From contig JAZGUH010000186.1 of NCBI GenBank assembly GCA_037893225.1, positions 434,001 through 498,000 of the forward strand: DNA of 64,000 nucleotides, in the 5' to 3' direction. Under the pieces are notes generated by a model, which ran no database searches, had not been told where the DNA came from, and saw only the letters and a program-made list of their open reading frames with translations. This document shows, piece after piece, positions 45,888 to 54,901 of this stretch. The DNA comes from Hippasteria phrygiana (lineage: Eukaryota; Echinodermata; Asteroidea; Valvatida; Goniasteridae). A program made the translations under genes and the position numbers. Every line of letters begins with the position of its first letter. The first letter of the stretch is position 1.

Positions 45888-48602
45888 TTGTGTACTAACC
45901 TCATTATTTTCTCCTTTTCCACAGGTATGGACAACTCGGTTTGTACTTTCCAGCAACTCAGAAAGGCTAGGGAGAAGGCCTTACGCTATTCTTACCATCA
46001 AGATAACTACAATTTTTTCTCCCTCTCTCGATTTATCCCTACAGGTTTGCAATTATCTACCTCTCCCTGCTTGGGTACCCTCTCACCGCCTCTTCAAAGG
46101 AGATGGAACCAAATTCTACATGGTACCTCCATTAAACTCATCAATGTCCTCTCTCAACAGTGTCAAACTACACTTCAGAACCTCCATCAGAATATTGCCA
46201 ACCTCGACTCGGAACTTAGATCCAGTTGTTCTGACACCAGATACAGTAAATTCCATGATGAGATTGATAAGAGCGTATCTAACCTTGACTCTGTTCTGCT
46301 TAACAGGAGAAACAAGAAGATTGGTGGCTTGCTTACCAAGCAACATCAACGCAGACAGAGACGCTTTAGACGCCCCAGGCCCCAGTCTACACCACCACCC
46401 CCTTCCAATACTGTAGTTAACCTTTCTTCATCATCCATATCTGACGCTGAACATAAACTTCTCTCAAAGGGTCTTAATTTTTGTCCTACTCCCCACACTG
46501 TGAACCAGGTAGAGCTCAGCCAAGATCTCACGGAATACTACCGTAGGATCCGTCTCCGAGAGTTTTTCCTTGATTCTGACCGATGTGACCCAGAACCGTT
46601 CCGTGTCAAAAGTACCTGGGTACCCCCCAAGAATCGTGTACCAGCCCTCGAGACTTATGTTCAAGTTGTCAGTTCTCAAGTCACTAACCCTGATAACTTT
46701 GTCCACAGAACTCATGACAATCTCCGCAGAGAGGAGCGCTTGGCGTTGAATGCCTTGCGCTCCCGTACTGATATCATCATCAAGCCGGCCGACAAAGGTT
46801 CAGCTGTGGTCATCATGGATCGTCATCAGTACATTGACGAGGCCCACCGCCAGTTGAACAATCATACTAACTACATCTGCCTTGACTCTGACCCCACAGG
46901 TACATTCTCTCAAGAGATACAACAGGTGCTGGACGATATGCGATCACGTGACCAGCTGTCTAAGAAAGCTCATAAATTTCTCTCTCCCTCTGACTGTAGG
47001 ACTGCCAGATTTTATCTCCTTCCAAAGATTCACAAGGCTGGCAACCCCGGTAGGCCCATTGTCTCTGGTAATGGTTCACCTACGGAACGTATCTCCCTGT
47101 TTATTGACAGTTTTCTCAAACCCCTCGTTCCACAGATGCCATCATACATCCATGACACCCCAGACTTTCTGCGCAAGCTGGATGGAATCAAGAACAAGAT
47201 TCCCAGCACAGCCATCATTGGGACTTTTGACGTTTCATCCCTGTACACCAACATCCCCCACGAGGAGGGTATTCGTGCTTGTTCCTCGGCCCTGGCCAAG
47301 GCAGGACACACAACCCCACCCATCAGTGATATTGGCACCCTCATGAGACTTGTACTAACCAAGAACAATTTTTCCTTCCTAGGCAAACACTATCTACAGG
47401 TACACGGTACAGCCATGGGCACTCGCATGGCCCCCTCCTTTGCATGCCTCTTCATGGGCGACCTCGAAGAGCGCATGCTTGCCTCAGCACCATGTCGCCC
47501 CTGGGTATGGTGGAGATATATTGACGATGTATTTTTCATCTGGACCAGTGATCAGGACAGTCTGGAGACTTTCATTAATCACATTAATTCCTTCCACAGG
47601 ACGATCAAGTTTACATCAGAGTATTCAGTGCATCAGACCAACTTCCTGGATGTCACCATCCGCAAGGAAGACAACTCGGTAACCACTGATCTGTATTCTA
47701 AACCCACAGACACCCACCAGTACCTCCACTCCTCCAGCTGTCACCCCAGGCATTGCAAGACAGGCATAGCATTCAGCCAGGCACTTAGACTCAGAAGGAT
47801 TTGTTCTAATAATTCTGACTTTTCCCATCATGTACAGGTACTGAAGAATAACTTGGTTGCCAGGGGCCACAGCTCCCGCCAAGTTCAACGTGCTATCGCC
47901 AGAGCCAAATCTATCACCAGAGATTTTGCGCTCAAGAAAAAGACACCTAGCACTAATGCCGACCCCAAGATTCCCTTGGTCACCACCTTTCATCCTAGTC
48001 TCCCTCCCCTTCGTAAAATAACTAATGACAACCATCATATCCTTCATACTTCAGATCGCCTTGCCCGTGCCGCCCCTGACAACCCAATATTGGCTTATAG
48101 GCGCCCCCGCAATCTACGAGACCTGATTGTTCGAGCCGAGGTCCCCACCTTGGCTGCATCCCCTCCCATACAGCATGGTACTTTTAAGTGCGATTCCAGG
48201 TGTGTTGTTTGCCAGACTCACATGCAGGAGTCTGACTCCTTTTCTGGCCATTCATCTGGAACTACTCACAGAACCAATGGCAACATTACTTGCAACACCT
48301 CTAATGTCATATATCTCATTTCTTGCAGGGTTTGTGGTATCCAGTATGTCGGGGAGACCAAGAACACGCTCAAGAAGCGTTTCTATGGCCATCGATCGAC
48401 TGTAAACACCAAGAAAATTGACACCCCTGTTGGTCATCACTTCAACTTGCCTAACCATTCCATTTCTGATATGATTCTACAGGGCATAGAATCACTTTTC
48501 CACCGCAAGGACTCAGTTCGCCTCAGCCGAGAGAAAGTTTGGATGAAACGTCTTCGGACTATTCAACCACATGGTCTAAACATCCAGGAAGGGAATGATT
48601 AA
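45888..48602 (+). CDS. Penelope reverse transcriptase with GIY-YIG endonuclease
   Basis: 904 codons. The first ATG is at 45888; a second at 45927 (MDNSVCTFQQL) directly follows the acceptor-like CTCCTTTTCCACAG and may be the true start. An N-terminal helical region is followed by the reverse transcriptase core: IIKPADKGSAVVIMD, PKIHK.GNPGRPIVS, FDVSSLYTNIP, GTAMGTRMAPSFA, and YIDD at 544-547 with the catalytic aspartates. Then comes a Cys linker (CDSRCVVC) and a GIY-YIG nuclease (YLISCRVCGIQYVGET near 809, with LKKRFYGHR). It would nick the target and reverse-transcribe RNA from the nick. It appears intact. The C-terminal 248 codons are duplicated in the left pseudo-LTR. Confidence 0.95.
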   Translation: MCTNLIIFSFSTGMDNSVCTFQQLRKAREKALRYSYHQDNYNFFSLSRFIPTGLQLSTSPCLGTLSPPLQRRWNQILHGTSIKLINVLSQQCQTTLQNLHQNIANLDSELRSSCSDTRYSKFHDEIDKSVSNLDSVLLNRRNKKIGGLLTKQHQRRQRRFRRPRPQSTPPPPSNTVVNLSSSSISDAEHKLLSKGLNFCPTPHTVNQVELSQDLTEYYRRIRLREFFLDSDRCDPEPFRVKSTWVPPKNRVPALETYVQVVSSQVTNPDNFVHRTHDNLRREERLALNALRSRTDIIIKPADKGSAVVIMDRHQYIDEAHRQLNNHTNYICLDSDPTGTFSQEIQQVLDDMRSRDQLSKKAHKFLSPSDCRTARFYLLPKIHKAGNPGRPIVSGNGSPTERISLFIDSFLKPLVPQMPSYIHDTPDFLRKLDGIKNKIPSTAIIGTFDVSSLYTNIPHEEGIRACSSALAKAGHTTPPISDIGTLMRLVLTKNNFSFLGKHYLQVHGTAMGTRMAPSFACLFMGDLEERMLASAPCRPWVWWRYIDDVFFIWTSDQDSLETFINHINSFHRTIKFTSEYSVHQTNFLDVTIRKEDNSVTTDLYSKPTDTHQYLHSSSCHPRHCKTGIAFSQALRLRRICSNNSDFSHHVQVLKNNLVARGHSSRQVQRAIARAKSITRDFALKKKTPSTNADPKIPLVTTFHPSLPPLRKITNDNHHILHTSDRLARAAPDNPILAYRRPRNLRDLIVRAEVPTLAASPPIQHGTFKCDSRCVVCQTHMQESDSFSGHSSGTTHRTNGNITCNTSNVIYLISCRVCGIQYVGETKNTLKKRFYGHRSTVNTKKIDTPVGHHFNLPNHSISDMILQGIESLFHRKDSVRLSREKVWMKRLRTIQPHGLNIQEGND

Positions 48603-48969
48603 CTTTTAATTTTTCCCCCATTGTCATTTGTTTACAGATTATCCTCCTGGCAAACCCTCTTGGGGTCTCTTGGCCAAATGGGGTTGTCTTACCATTTCCT
48701 GTTTATCTTTGCCACTAACCACATTCCTTTGTCCAATTCCCCAGCTTCAACCTTCATCCTAATCCCTCCCCGCATTCATCCTTACCCAAACCTCTCTCTT
48801 TGATGTTTACCCACTGCCATGCTCCCTTGCATCCCTCTTTTGTGTTTCTCCACCCACCCCCTCATGCATGTGTGTTCCCTACATGTTTGTTTCTTGTACT
48901 CTGTCATTTGCCTTTGAGAAAGAACTTGCTTAAGTTCGAAACGTCAGGCCAGCTAATTTTTTGATTTGT
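47848..48969 (+). repeat. Right pseudo-LTR
   Basis: Contains the 3' end of the ORF and the 3' untranslated region. Identical by eye to 44562-45683. Confidence 0.9.
48910..48949 (+). ncRNA. Degenerate hammerhead-ribozyme motif, right copy
   Basis: Layout: GCCT (stem I 5'), TTGAGAA in place of the CUGANGA core, an extra A, stem II GAACTT-GCTT-AAGTTC, then GAAAC, GTC (cleavage triplet) and AGGC (stem I 3'). The palindromic ACGT between GAAA and the cleavage site gives the very short stem III known from Penelope hammerheads. The core deviates at C3 and G8, which pair with each other in active ribozymes; here both changed (U and A). An extra base before stem II makes activity doubtful. Confidence 0.45.
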
Positions 48970-48970
48970 T

Positions 48971-48980
48971 ATGTTACTGA
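48971..48980. repeat. Penelope target-site duplication ATGTTACTGA, right copy
   Basis: Matches 44549-44558. Confidence 0.8.
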
Positions 48981-50651
48981 TTTGTTAGACAACATCTTCT
49001 CCATCTGCAAGAAATTCATACATTTGACATGATACCAAATGTTACAAGAATCACATTCCACACTCCTTTCTTGTGACATAACAAACTGATCACACAACCA
49101 GCACTGTTTATTATGAATGTCTTTAGCAACATCATTTTGTCTCGTTGTATTACTCATCCCACGCCCATTGTTATTTGCTTTTTCTGCCTTCACAGCCTTA
49201 TCCATTATTTCTTCAGTTTTACCACATTTGTCAGTTTTTCTGATTTCAGCCTCATTGTGCACATGTCCCTTTGAACTGTCAACATGACCATTATTCTTTT
49301 GATGCCTGTTCCTCTTTTGCTTTTGTCTACAAGTGTCACCAATCCTGCTCAATACAATACTAAGACTTCTTTTAGTATGACAAAAGTTGCTTTTTCTAAC
49401 TTTCTCATTCAATGTTCTTTCTTCTGTGCTCAACCACAACTCAACTACCTTTCCGTTTCTGGTTCTATTATAGGACTCCTTGCGTATTGCTCTTCTTCGT
49501 TTCTTGTGATTGATTTTCTTGGGCTTCCCTCCTGCTCTATTTCCATATTCATCTTGTGCACATTTTGTAATCACAGAGTGCTTGACCTTCAACAAATCAT
49601 GTAACCTTCTCATGCCTTTCTGATCATGTAGTCTTCTCCTAGTCATCTTCAACACCCTCTTTCTTCTAATCTCATTTACTTTGTGCCTGGCATTATTCAT
49701 CTTGTTTACCTTTTTACACTTTCTTTGCTTTCCTTGTTTGACATCTTCATCTTTGTCTGCATCTTTGGATTGCTTCACACACATTCCATCAGTATTTGAA
49801 AGCTCTGCTTTGGCACTGACATTCCCTGTACATTGTAATACAACAAAAGTCAACCTTTCCAATTCATGTTTTATTTCCACATTACCTTCTGCATGCCATT
49901 TCTCATCACCATACTCGTCACTTTCTGCATGTTCCATTAGCTCATCTGTCACCACTGCAACATCCTCCAGTTCATTTGTTTGCTCATTTGTTTGCTCATT
50001 TGTTTGCTCATTTGTTTGCTCATTTGTTTGCTCATTTGTTTGCTCATTTGTTTGCTCATTTGTTTGCTCATTTGTTTGCTCATTTGTTTGCTCATTTGTT
50101 TGCTCATTTGTTTGCTCATTTATTTGCTCATTTATTTGCTCATTTATTTGCTCATTTATTTGCTCATTTGTTTGTGTAACCTTTTGCTCTGTTTCCAGGG
50201 AACTAGTTGAAAGGCAGGCTGCATGCCCCGTTACCGAAGTAACGTCAACTAGCCGATCTGGGATTGGCGTCTGTCCTGCAAGGTCACACAGCCGTTGTTG
50301 TGACCAGGGTACTCTAAGAGTACACTCTTTCGAGTCAGACTTCGCTGAGATACCCGTCCTTAGGGTAGACAGACTTCCTTGAGAAGGCACAAAACTCAAG
50401 GCATTGAACTTTTCACCAGGTGGTGAAGGCTCTCCGGGTGAGGGAGCACCAGGAAGAAATGAAATGGCAGATGAACAGGTCATGGGATGGGTACATATAG
50501 AGAAGAATGGATGGGGAGATGAAATGTATGATGAGTCAGACAACATCACAATGACAGACAAGGGAAACATACATCGATGAGACGACTTCTCCATCACCAG
50601 ATGCCGCATGGCATCCCTCCTGGCTCTCTTCTGGATCTGGTTGTACTTCAT
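48971..50651 (-). CDS. Helentron 2 N-terminal part: basic region and most of the PHD finger
   Basis: Start chosen at the ATG three bases after the conserved splice acceptor (MKYNQIQ). About 560 codons up to the Penelope insertion. A Ser/Pro-rich N-terminus is followed by about 16 TNEQ/INEQ tetrapeptides, an acidic stretch, a Lys/Arg-rich domain with TRNGKVVELWLSTEER (shared with Helentron 1) and the PHD finger (CWLCDQ, CDSCNIWYHVKC). The PHD finger is completed at 44548 beyond the insertion. PHD fingers bind histone tails, so a chromatin-targeting role is possible; that is inference. Confidence 0.88.
49973..50175 (-). repeat. 12-bp coding minisatellite (TNEQ repeats) in Helentron 2
   Basis: About 16 exact or near-exact copies of TTTGCTCATTTG (plus strand); the last few read TTTGCTCATTTA, changing Thr to Ile. 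Absent from Helentron 1. The near-perfect identity points to recent expansion. Confidence 0.95.
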
Positions 50652-50654
50652 TTT

Positions 50655-50675
50655 CTGTTGATACACAAAAAACAA
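50655..50675 (-). promoter_or_regulatory. Candidate splice acceptor at Helentron 2 5' end
   Basis: Minus strand: TTTTTTGTGTATCAACAG followed by AAAATG. It occupies the same place as the acceptor of Helentron 1. Confidence 0.6.
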
Positions 50676-50679
50676 TCCT

Positions 50680-51156
50680 TAAGACATAAAAAAAAAACCT
50701 ACTTAAACCTCCGTCTTTTACCTTCCATATACATGTACAATTGATCTGTAAATACAAACTCGGCCACTTCCACTCAATTATTTCTTTTATAAAAATTTGT
50801 GTTAACATGCAGTGCTGGTCCCATTCACCATCTACAACAAAAACCAAGGTTATAATTTCTTTGCAACATGCACAATTTGTATTTTCTTTGTAGTTATCAC
50901 AGTTAACTGTACATATAAATAAACCTTTCTATCATTGTGTCTCTATTCTTCTGAACACCATGCTACATTTTTTTTTTATACAATTCATCTTTTGAGGGAA
51001 CATTTCAAGGGGACAGGGACTAAACTAAACTCCATTGTCACCACTCTTACGTATGTACATATAAATGGCAACAAAAACGATCCACCGACTTTATAGTCAC
51101 ACATGTTACTATTTCACACATTGACAAGGTTTTGAACCCTGTTAATAATAATATAC
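50680..51156. other. Helentron 2 5' flank, nothing recognised
   Basis: AT-rich. It probably holds the 5' untranslated exon, intron and promoter of Helentron 2, but none could be located with confidence. Confidence 0.4.
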
Positions 51157-51648
51157 TTAAAGGTGATGTACACGATTGGAAATTCTCAAATTTTTGTTTT
51201 AATGAATTATAACAAAATACCTAAGTAGATTGTAAGTTAATAGTAGTCTCAATCATCCTGTGAAATTATGGCACCAGGTTTGCTGTTGTCAAGAAACGTA
51301 GAAATTTATATCGTTTTCCAACTATTTCAAGCTGGAAATCATTGGAAAACTGCCCTGTAACCTTAGTCAAAGCACGCTTGGCTACCCGGACGAGTGACAC
51401 GCTGGACATGCTGGCATTCATGGCACATCATGTGTCCAGGTACTAGCCACGCACACCTTGACTAAAAACTATCATCCACCCCGACAGTTGGAAGTGAGCG
51501 CTGTTTTTCTTTTGGTTTTTCCGTCGCCATCCAACAACACAAAACTTTGAAAAGGTCAGTGGAACGATATTTCCTATAACATACTAACCCCCAAATCCGC
51601 CCATTTTTGAAAATTGCAACAATGACCAATCGTATACACAGCTTTTAA
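51157..51648. mobile_element. Possible MITE with imperfect 22-bp inverted ends
   Basis: TTAAAGGTGATGTACACGATTGG at the left faces CCAATCGTATACACAGCTTTTAA at the right, with about four mismatches. The interior is non-coding. Confidence 0.4.
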
Positions 51649-51739
51649 TATGACTATTTTGGAAATATAACACATTGGGAAATAATTCTTTAAGCTGAAA
51701 GTATTGAATTTGTTGACACTTTGTTGATACTAAATAACA

Positions 51740-51757
51740 CCCCCCCCCCCCCCCCCC
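51740..51757. repeat. Poly-C tract of 18
   Basis: Eighteen consecutive C. Copy number in the assembly is likely imprecise. Confidence 0.9.
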
Positions 51758-52494
51758 AATACACAACTTTGTCATGCAAGATTGTGACACGTTTTTCTAA
51801 TTACGCACAAATCAATTAGCATCTCATCACACAGGTCTGTTGTGTAAATGAAAATGCACAAATTAATTTGCGTGAATTTAGAATAATGTTGCGGACTATG
51901 TCACGTATGTTTAAATTAGCCTGAAGAATAGTCTGCTGGGCGAGTTAAGACTCTCCTTATATACAGTGAGTGCAACACTTCCGGATCACTGCTCATACAA
52001 ACCGCTGTATGCCCACATAAACTCAATTTCAAGTTTTTGTACAGTTTTTGTGCAGGCTTAAACAACAGTTCCAGATCATTTCCAACAATTCCGGATCACA
52101 CATACGCTTACCACCTCGCACGTGCTGCCTTTATACGTGTGCTGCACTTCCAGAGCAGCCTGCATTGGGCCTAAGAGTCTGTGCATCTTAATCATTAATA
52201 ATAATAATAAAAAAAAAATAATAATTCACCGGAACAAGGCAAAAACCAAATTGTTGGTGTTAGATTTAATAAACATCCCATTGATGCAAAAGTTAATACG
52301 ACTATACAGTAGGTCCTACAAGAAACAAATCGAAATGATACGTCAATGAGTGACGTGACCCATGGAAAAATTCACAAGTGCCGTGATTTTCTACCTATGC
52401 AAACAGTGGTGATCCGCAACTGTCTTAAATGTGCATGAAAATATTTTGTTAAATACAGCAAGTGAGTAAATTCACTTGCCAAAAAATGTCCATC
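51758..52494. other. Intergenic, nothing recognised
   Basis: Short repeated words such as TTCCGGATCAC (near 51980 and 52090) but no gene. Confidence 0.4.
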
Positions 52495-53099
52495 TGTGAC
52501 ATTAGCCCTAGAAGGACGCCATGATATGGCATCCTAGCGCCAAAGTATGCAAAACGGTCCTAGGCTAGAAACCGAAGATCAAAAATCACACTTTACCTGC
52601 ATAAATATTCATGGCATCATCTCTGTCACACAGCCCATCTCCCATCTCGGATAGAAATATTCCTCCAATAATGTCAAGAACAGAAGACATTTGCAGCACA
52701 AAATCGTCTCCACGCGACGCTGACTTCACGAACAAGCGGACCAATACCCACATCTGGAACGTTCATCAACAGAGGGTGCCATTTACAGTCGCCGTGCCAT
52801 GCACGGCCAGGCACACGCGCCGCGCGGTGACCTCCTGTAAATTGCACCCTCTGTTGATCAACATTCCAGCTGTGGGTATTGCTCCGCTTGTTCGTGAAGT
52901 CAACGTTCTTGACATTTTTGGAGGAATATTTCTATCCGAGATGGGAGATGCGCTGTTGAACTGTGTGACAGAGATGATGCCAAAAATATTTATGCAGGTA
53001 AAGTGTGATTTTTGATCTTCGGTTTCTAGCATAGGACTGTTTTGCATACTTGGGCGCTAGGACGCCATATCATGGCATCCTTCTAGGACTACTGTGACA
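52495..53099. mobile_element. 605-bp long inverted repeat (foldback element or exon palindrome)
   Basis: The arms pair for nearly 280 bp each around a short GC-rich centre near 52800-52840. Examples are CCTAGAAGG with CCTTCTAGG, TTTATGCAGGTAAAGTGTG with its complement, and GCACCCTCTGTTGAT with ATCAACAGAGGGTGC. The arms differ by small indels, including about 34 bp extra on the left. Both arms contain the same protein-like segment read outward (right arm: GIAPLVREVNVLDIFGGIF, LSEMGDALLNCVTEMM) ending at a consensus donor CAG|GTAAAG, so a captured exon duplicated head to head is possible. I do not recognise the peptide. Confidence 0.75.
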
Positions 53100-53277
53100 T
53101 ATAAGATTTTTTTCTATCACAAAAAATAACTAAAGTCAATAACAAACTACGAATGTTAACTACATGCCGGGGGAAACAACAATTTTAACTTCCATTTCGG
53201 AAAGAGTTCCATATCCAGCCATCACTTAGACCTCGTGCACAAAGTCTACTAGTCATGCTAGTAGTAGTAGTAGTACT

Positions 53278-53433
53278 ATAGACTACATCACAAATACCGC
53301 CTGGTCGAGACGTCACAATGGTCACAAGGGATTGTGGGACGGAAATGGGAGCGATTTTGGTGCGCGTTTCTTTCCCACGTCCCTAGTAACCATTGTGACG
53401 TCTCATCCAGGCGGTATTTGCGATAAGGTCTAT
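53278..53433. mobile_element. 156-bp MITE with 45-bp terminal inverted repeats
   Basis: ATAGACTACATCACAAATAC..CCGCCTGG..GAGACGTCACAATGGT at the left matches the reverse complement of the right end with about six mismatches. The core of about 65 bp is non-coding. A TAG trinucleotide run lies just to its left. Confidence 0.8.
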
Positions 53434-54483
53434 GGGCCATGCATGACAGAAAAAGTCAAAGTATTTTCAAACAAAAGGTAGAATTTTTTCCCCTCCTAAA
53501 TTCGTGTTTCTTTAGCAGATTTACACTTTTTGGTAGTTTTTCAGTCATATTAAGGCAAAATAAGTGATGGCCGGATATGGTACTCTTTCCTAATGTATAT
53601 ACATGTAGGCCTATCAATCATATTCAACCACGCAACTAAAAAAGGAAAACACATGCAGACGTAGACACGCATGCTGAGCGCTGCTACACCCAACTTTGGT
53701 AAATGGTTTATTTTGCACCATTCTACACCTGTTAATCTATGGACAAATAAAACGACATTTCCTACTATGCAACTTTTATAAAACACACACACACAAATGT
53801 AGATAATTCCGTACAAAATGCAAAAATATATACGCCTTTCCTCAACCACTCTGTACCATTCTTACCATACCAATACTTGTAATAGTCTGGTGCAGCATGC
53901 ATTCTCCAATACTATACTATAAAAGCGCTACAAATTTACAAAGAAGCCGTGATACCGTTTTCAACAGATAATGCGACTTCCGCTTCCATACAGAGGGCGC
54001 CCTTTCTTAAGACTGCAATAATTGTCTGGTCGAGTCCTTCGTGATCTCTTTATGAGTACGCCAAAGATCCTAGAAGGGGCAAGATCCGACACTCCACTGA
54101 AAAACTGAAACAGAAAGTAGTTGATAAAAAATTATGACCAACCGAAGTGTTTCTTGTTATTTACAATGAAGAAAACAAAGATTTGGTGCTCCGCACTGAA
54201 TTAATTCCACTAAATGACAGTTCCAAAAAAAGCGGCAAGGATTTACATACTTAATGTTTCTCCCTCCTTTTTTCTTTTTCTATCGTTATTTAGTCATTTA
54301 TTTATTAATATAGTTCTATGACTAATTCTGAATTTCTGTTATTCAATTGTGTGGAAAAACCTTTTGCAAATATCATTAAAAACAAATATATGTGTACATA
54401 TGGCACAAAACTAAAGTATTTTTCAGTAATTGATCATTAAAAAAACATTTCAAAATAGAAACAATTTGGTCAGACACGTCAGA
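53434..54483. other. Intergenic, nothing recognised
   Basis: AT-rich, short open frames only. Confidence 0.4.
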
Positions 54484-54640
54484 CACCGTTTGGGCATTTC
54501 TTTCTTACCGGCACTTTGGCTACTTTTTCTGCAACCGATTGCCTTTAAACTGAGAAGTGTGGCCAAATTACTCCTTGAGAAGTGTGGCCGAATTTTTATC
54601 AAAAGGTCACGTCGTGGTCATACGTCAGCGGCATTTTACA
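54484..54640. repeat. Fragment related to the 24-28 kb repeat block
   Basis: CTTTCTTACCGGCACTTTGG, CTACTTTTTCTGCAACCGAT and TGCCTTTAAACT recur in the same order as at 24490 and 26755, followed by a short duplicated GAGAAGTGTGGCC. Confidence 0.6.
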
Positions 54641-54901
54641 CTTTCGGTTCGTTTGTATTTGATCAAGACTCGACGCGTGATAACGGGAGTGAGCCCTCTA
54701 CAGTTTGAATCCCGGGTGCGTACGTGCAAAATCGCCTTTTTTACTCTGTCGCGTGGCGCGCGTGTCTGTACGAATACGGAATAGCATGTGCATGCAGTCG
54801 TCAACATACACAGCAAGCTTGTTATTCACCTTCTCGTGTCGACTGTCGGGTGAGTACCTTCGTGTTTTAAAACTAAGTTTCTGTTGTGAACAGACAGCAT
54901 A

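Larger units (their letters stand above)
44559..48970 (+). mobile_element. Penelope-like retroelement with pseudo-LTRs inside Helentron 2
   Basis: 4.4 kb, organised as a 3'-part copy (44562-45683) followed by a complete unit whose end (47848-48969) repeats it. This is the tandem pseudo-LTR arrangement typical of Penelope elements. The two 1,122-bp copies look identical by eye apart from the first junction base, so the insertion is recent. It cuts Helentron 2 between the third and fourth zinc-ligand pairs of its PHD finger and is flanked by a 10-bp duplication. Confidence 0.92.
36114..50657 (-). mobile_element. Helentron 2, interrupted by a Penelope-like element
   Basis: A second full-coding-length Helentron in the same orientation as Helentron 1. 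Its two coding blocks (48971-50651 and 36114-44548) total 10,116 nt, a multiple of three, and join in frame across one copy of the 10-bp duplication, giving 3,371 codons without a stop. Apart from the Penelope insertion the gene looks intact. The element termini were not found, so coding limits plus the splice acceptor are given. Confidence 0.9.

Noticed and set aside
54700..54725. tRNA-like B-box (TTTGAATCCCGGG) suggesting a SINE
   Set aside because: No A-box at the right distance, no cloverleaf, no poly(A) tail or duplication seen.
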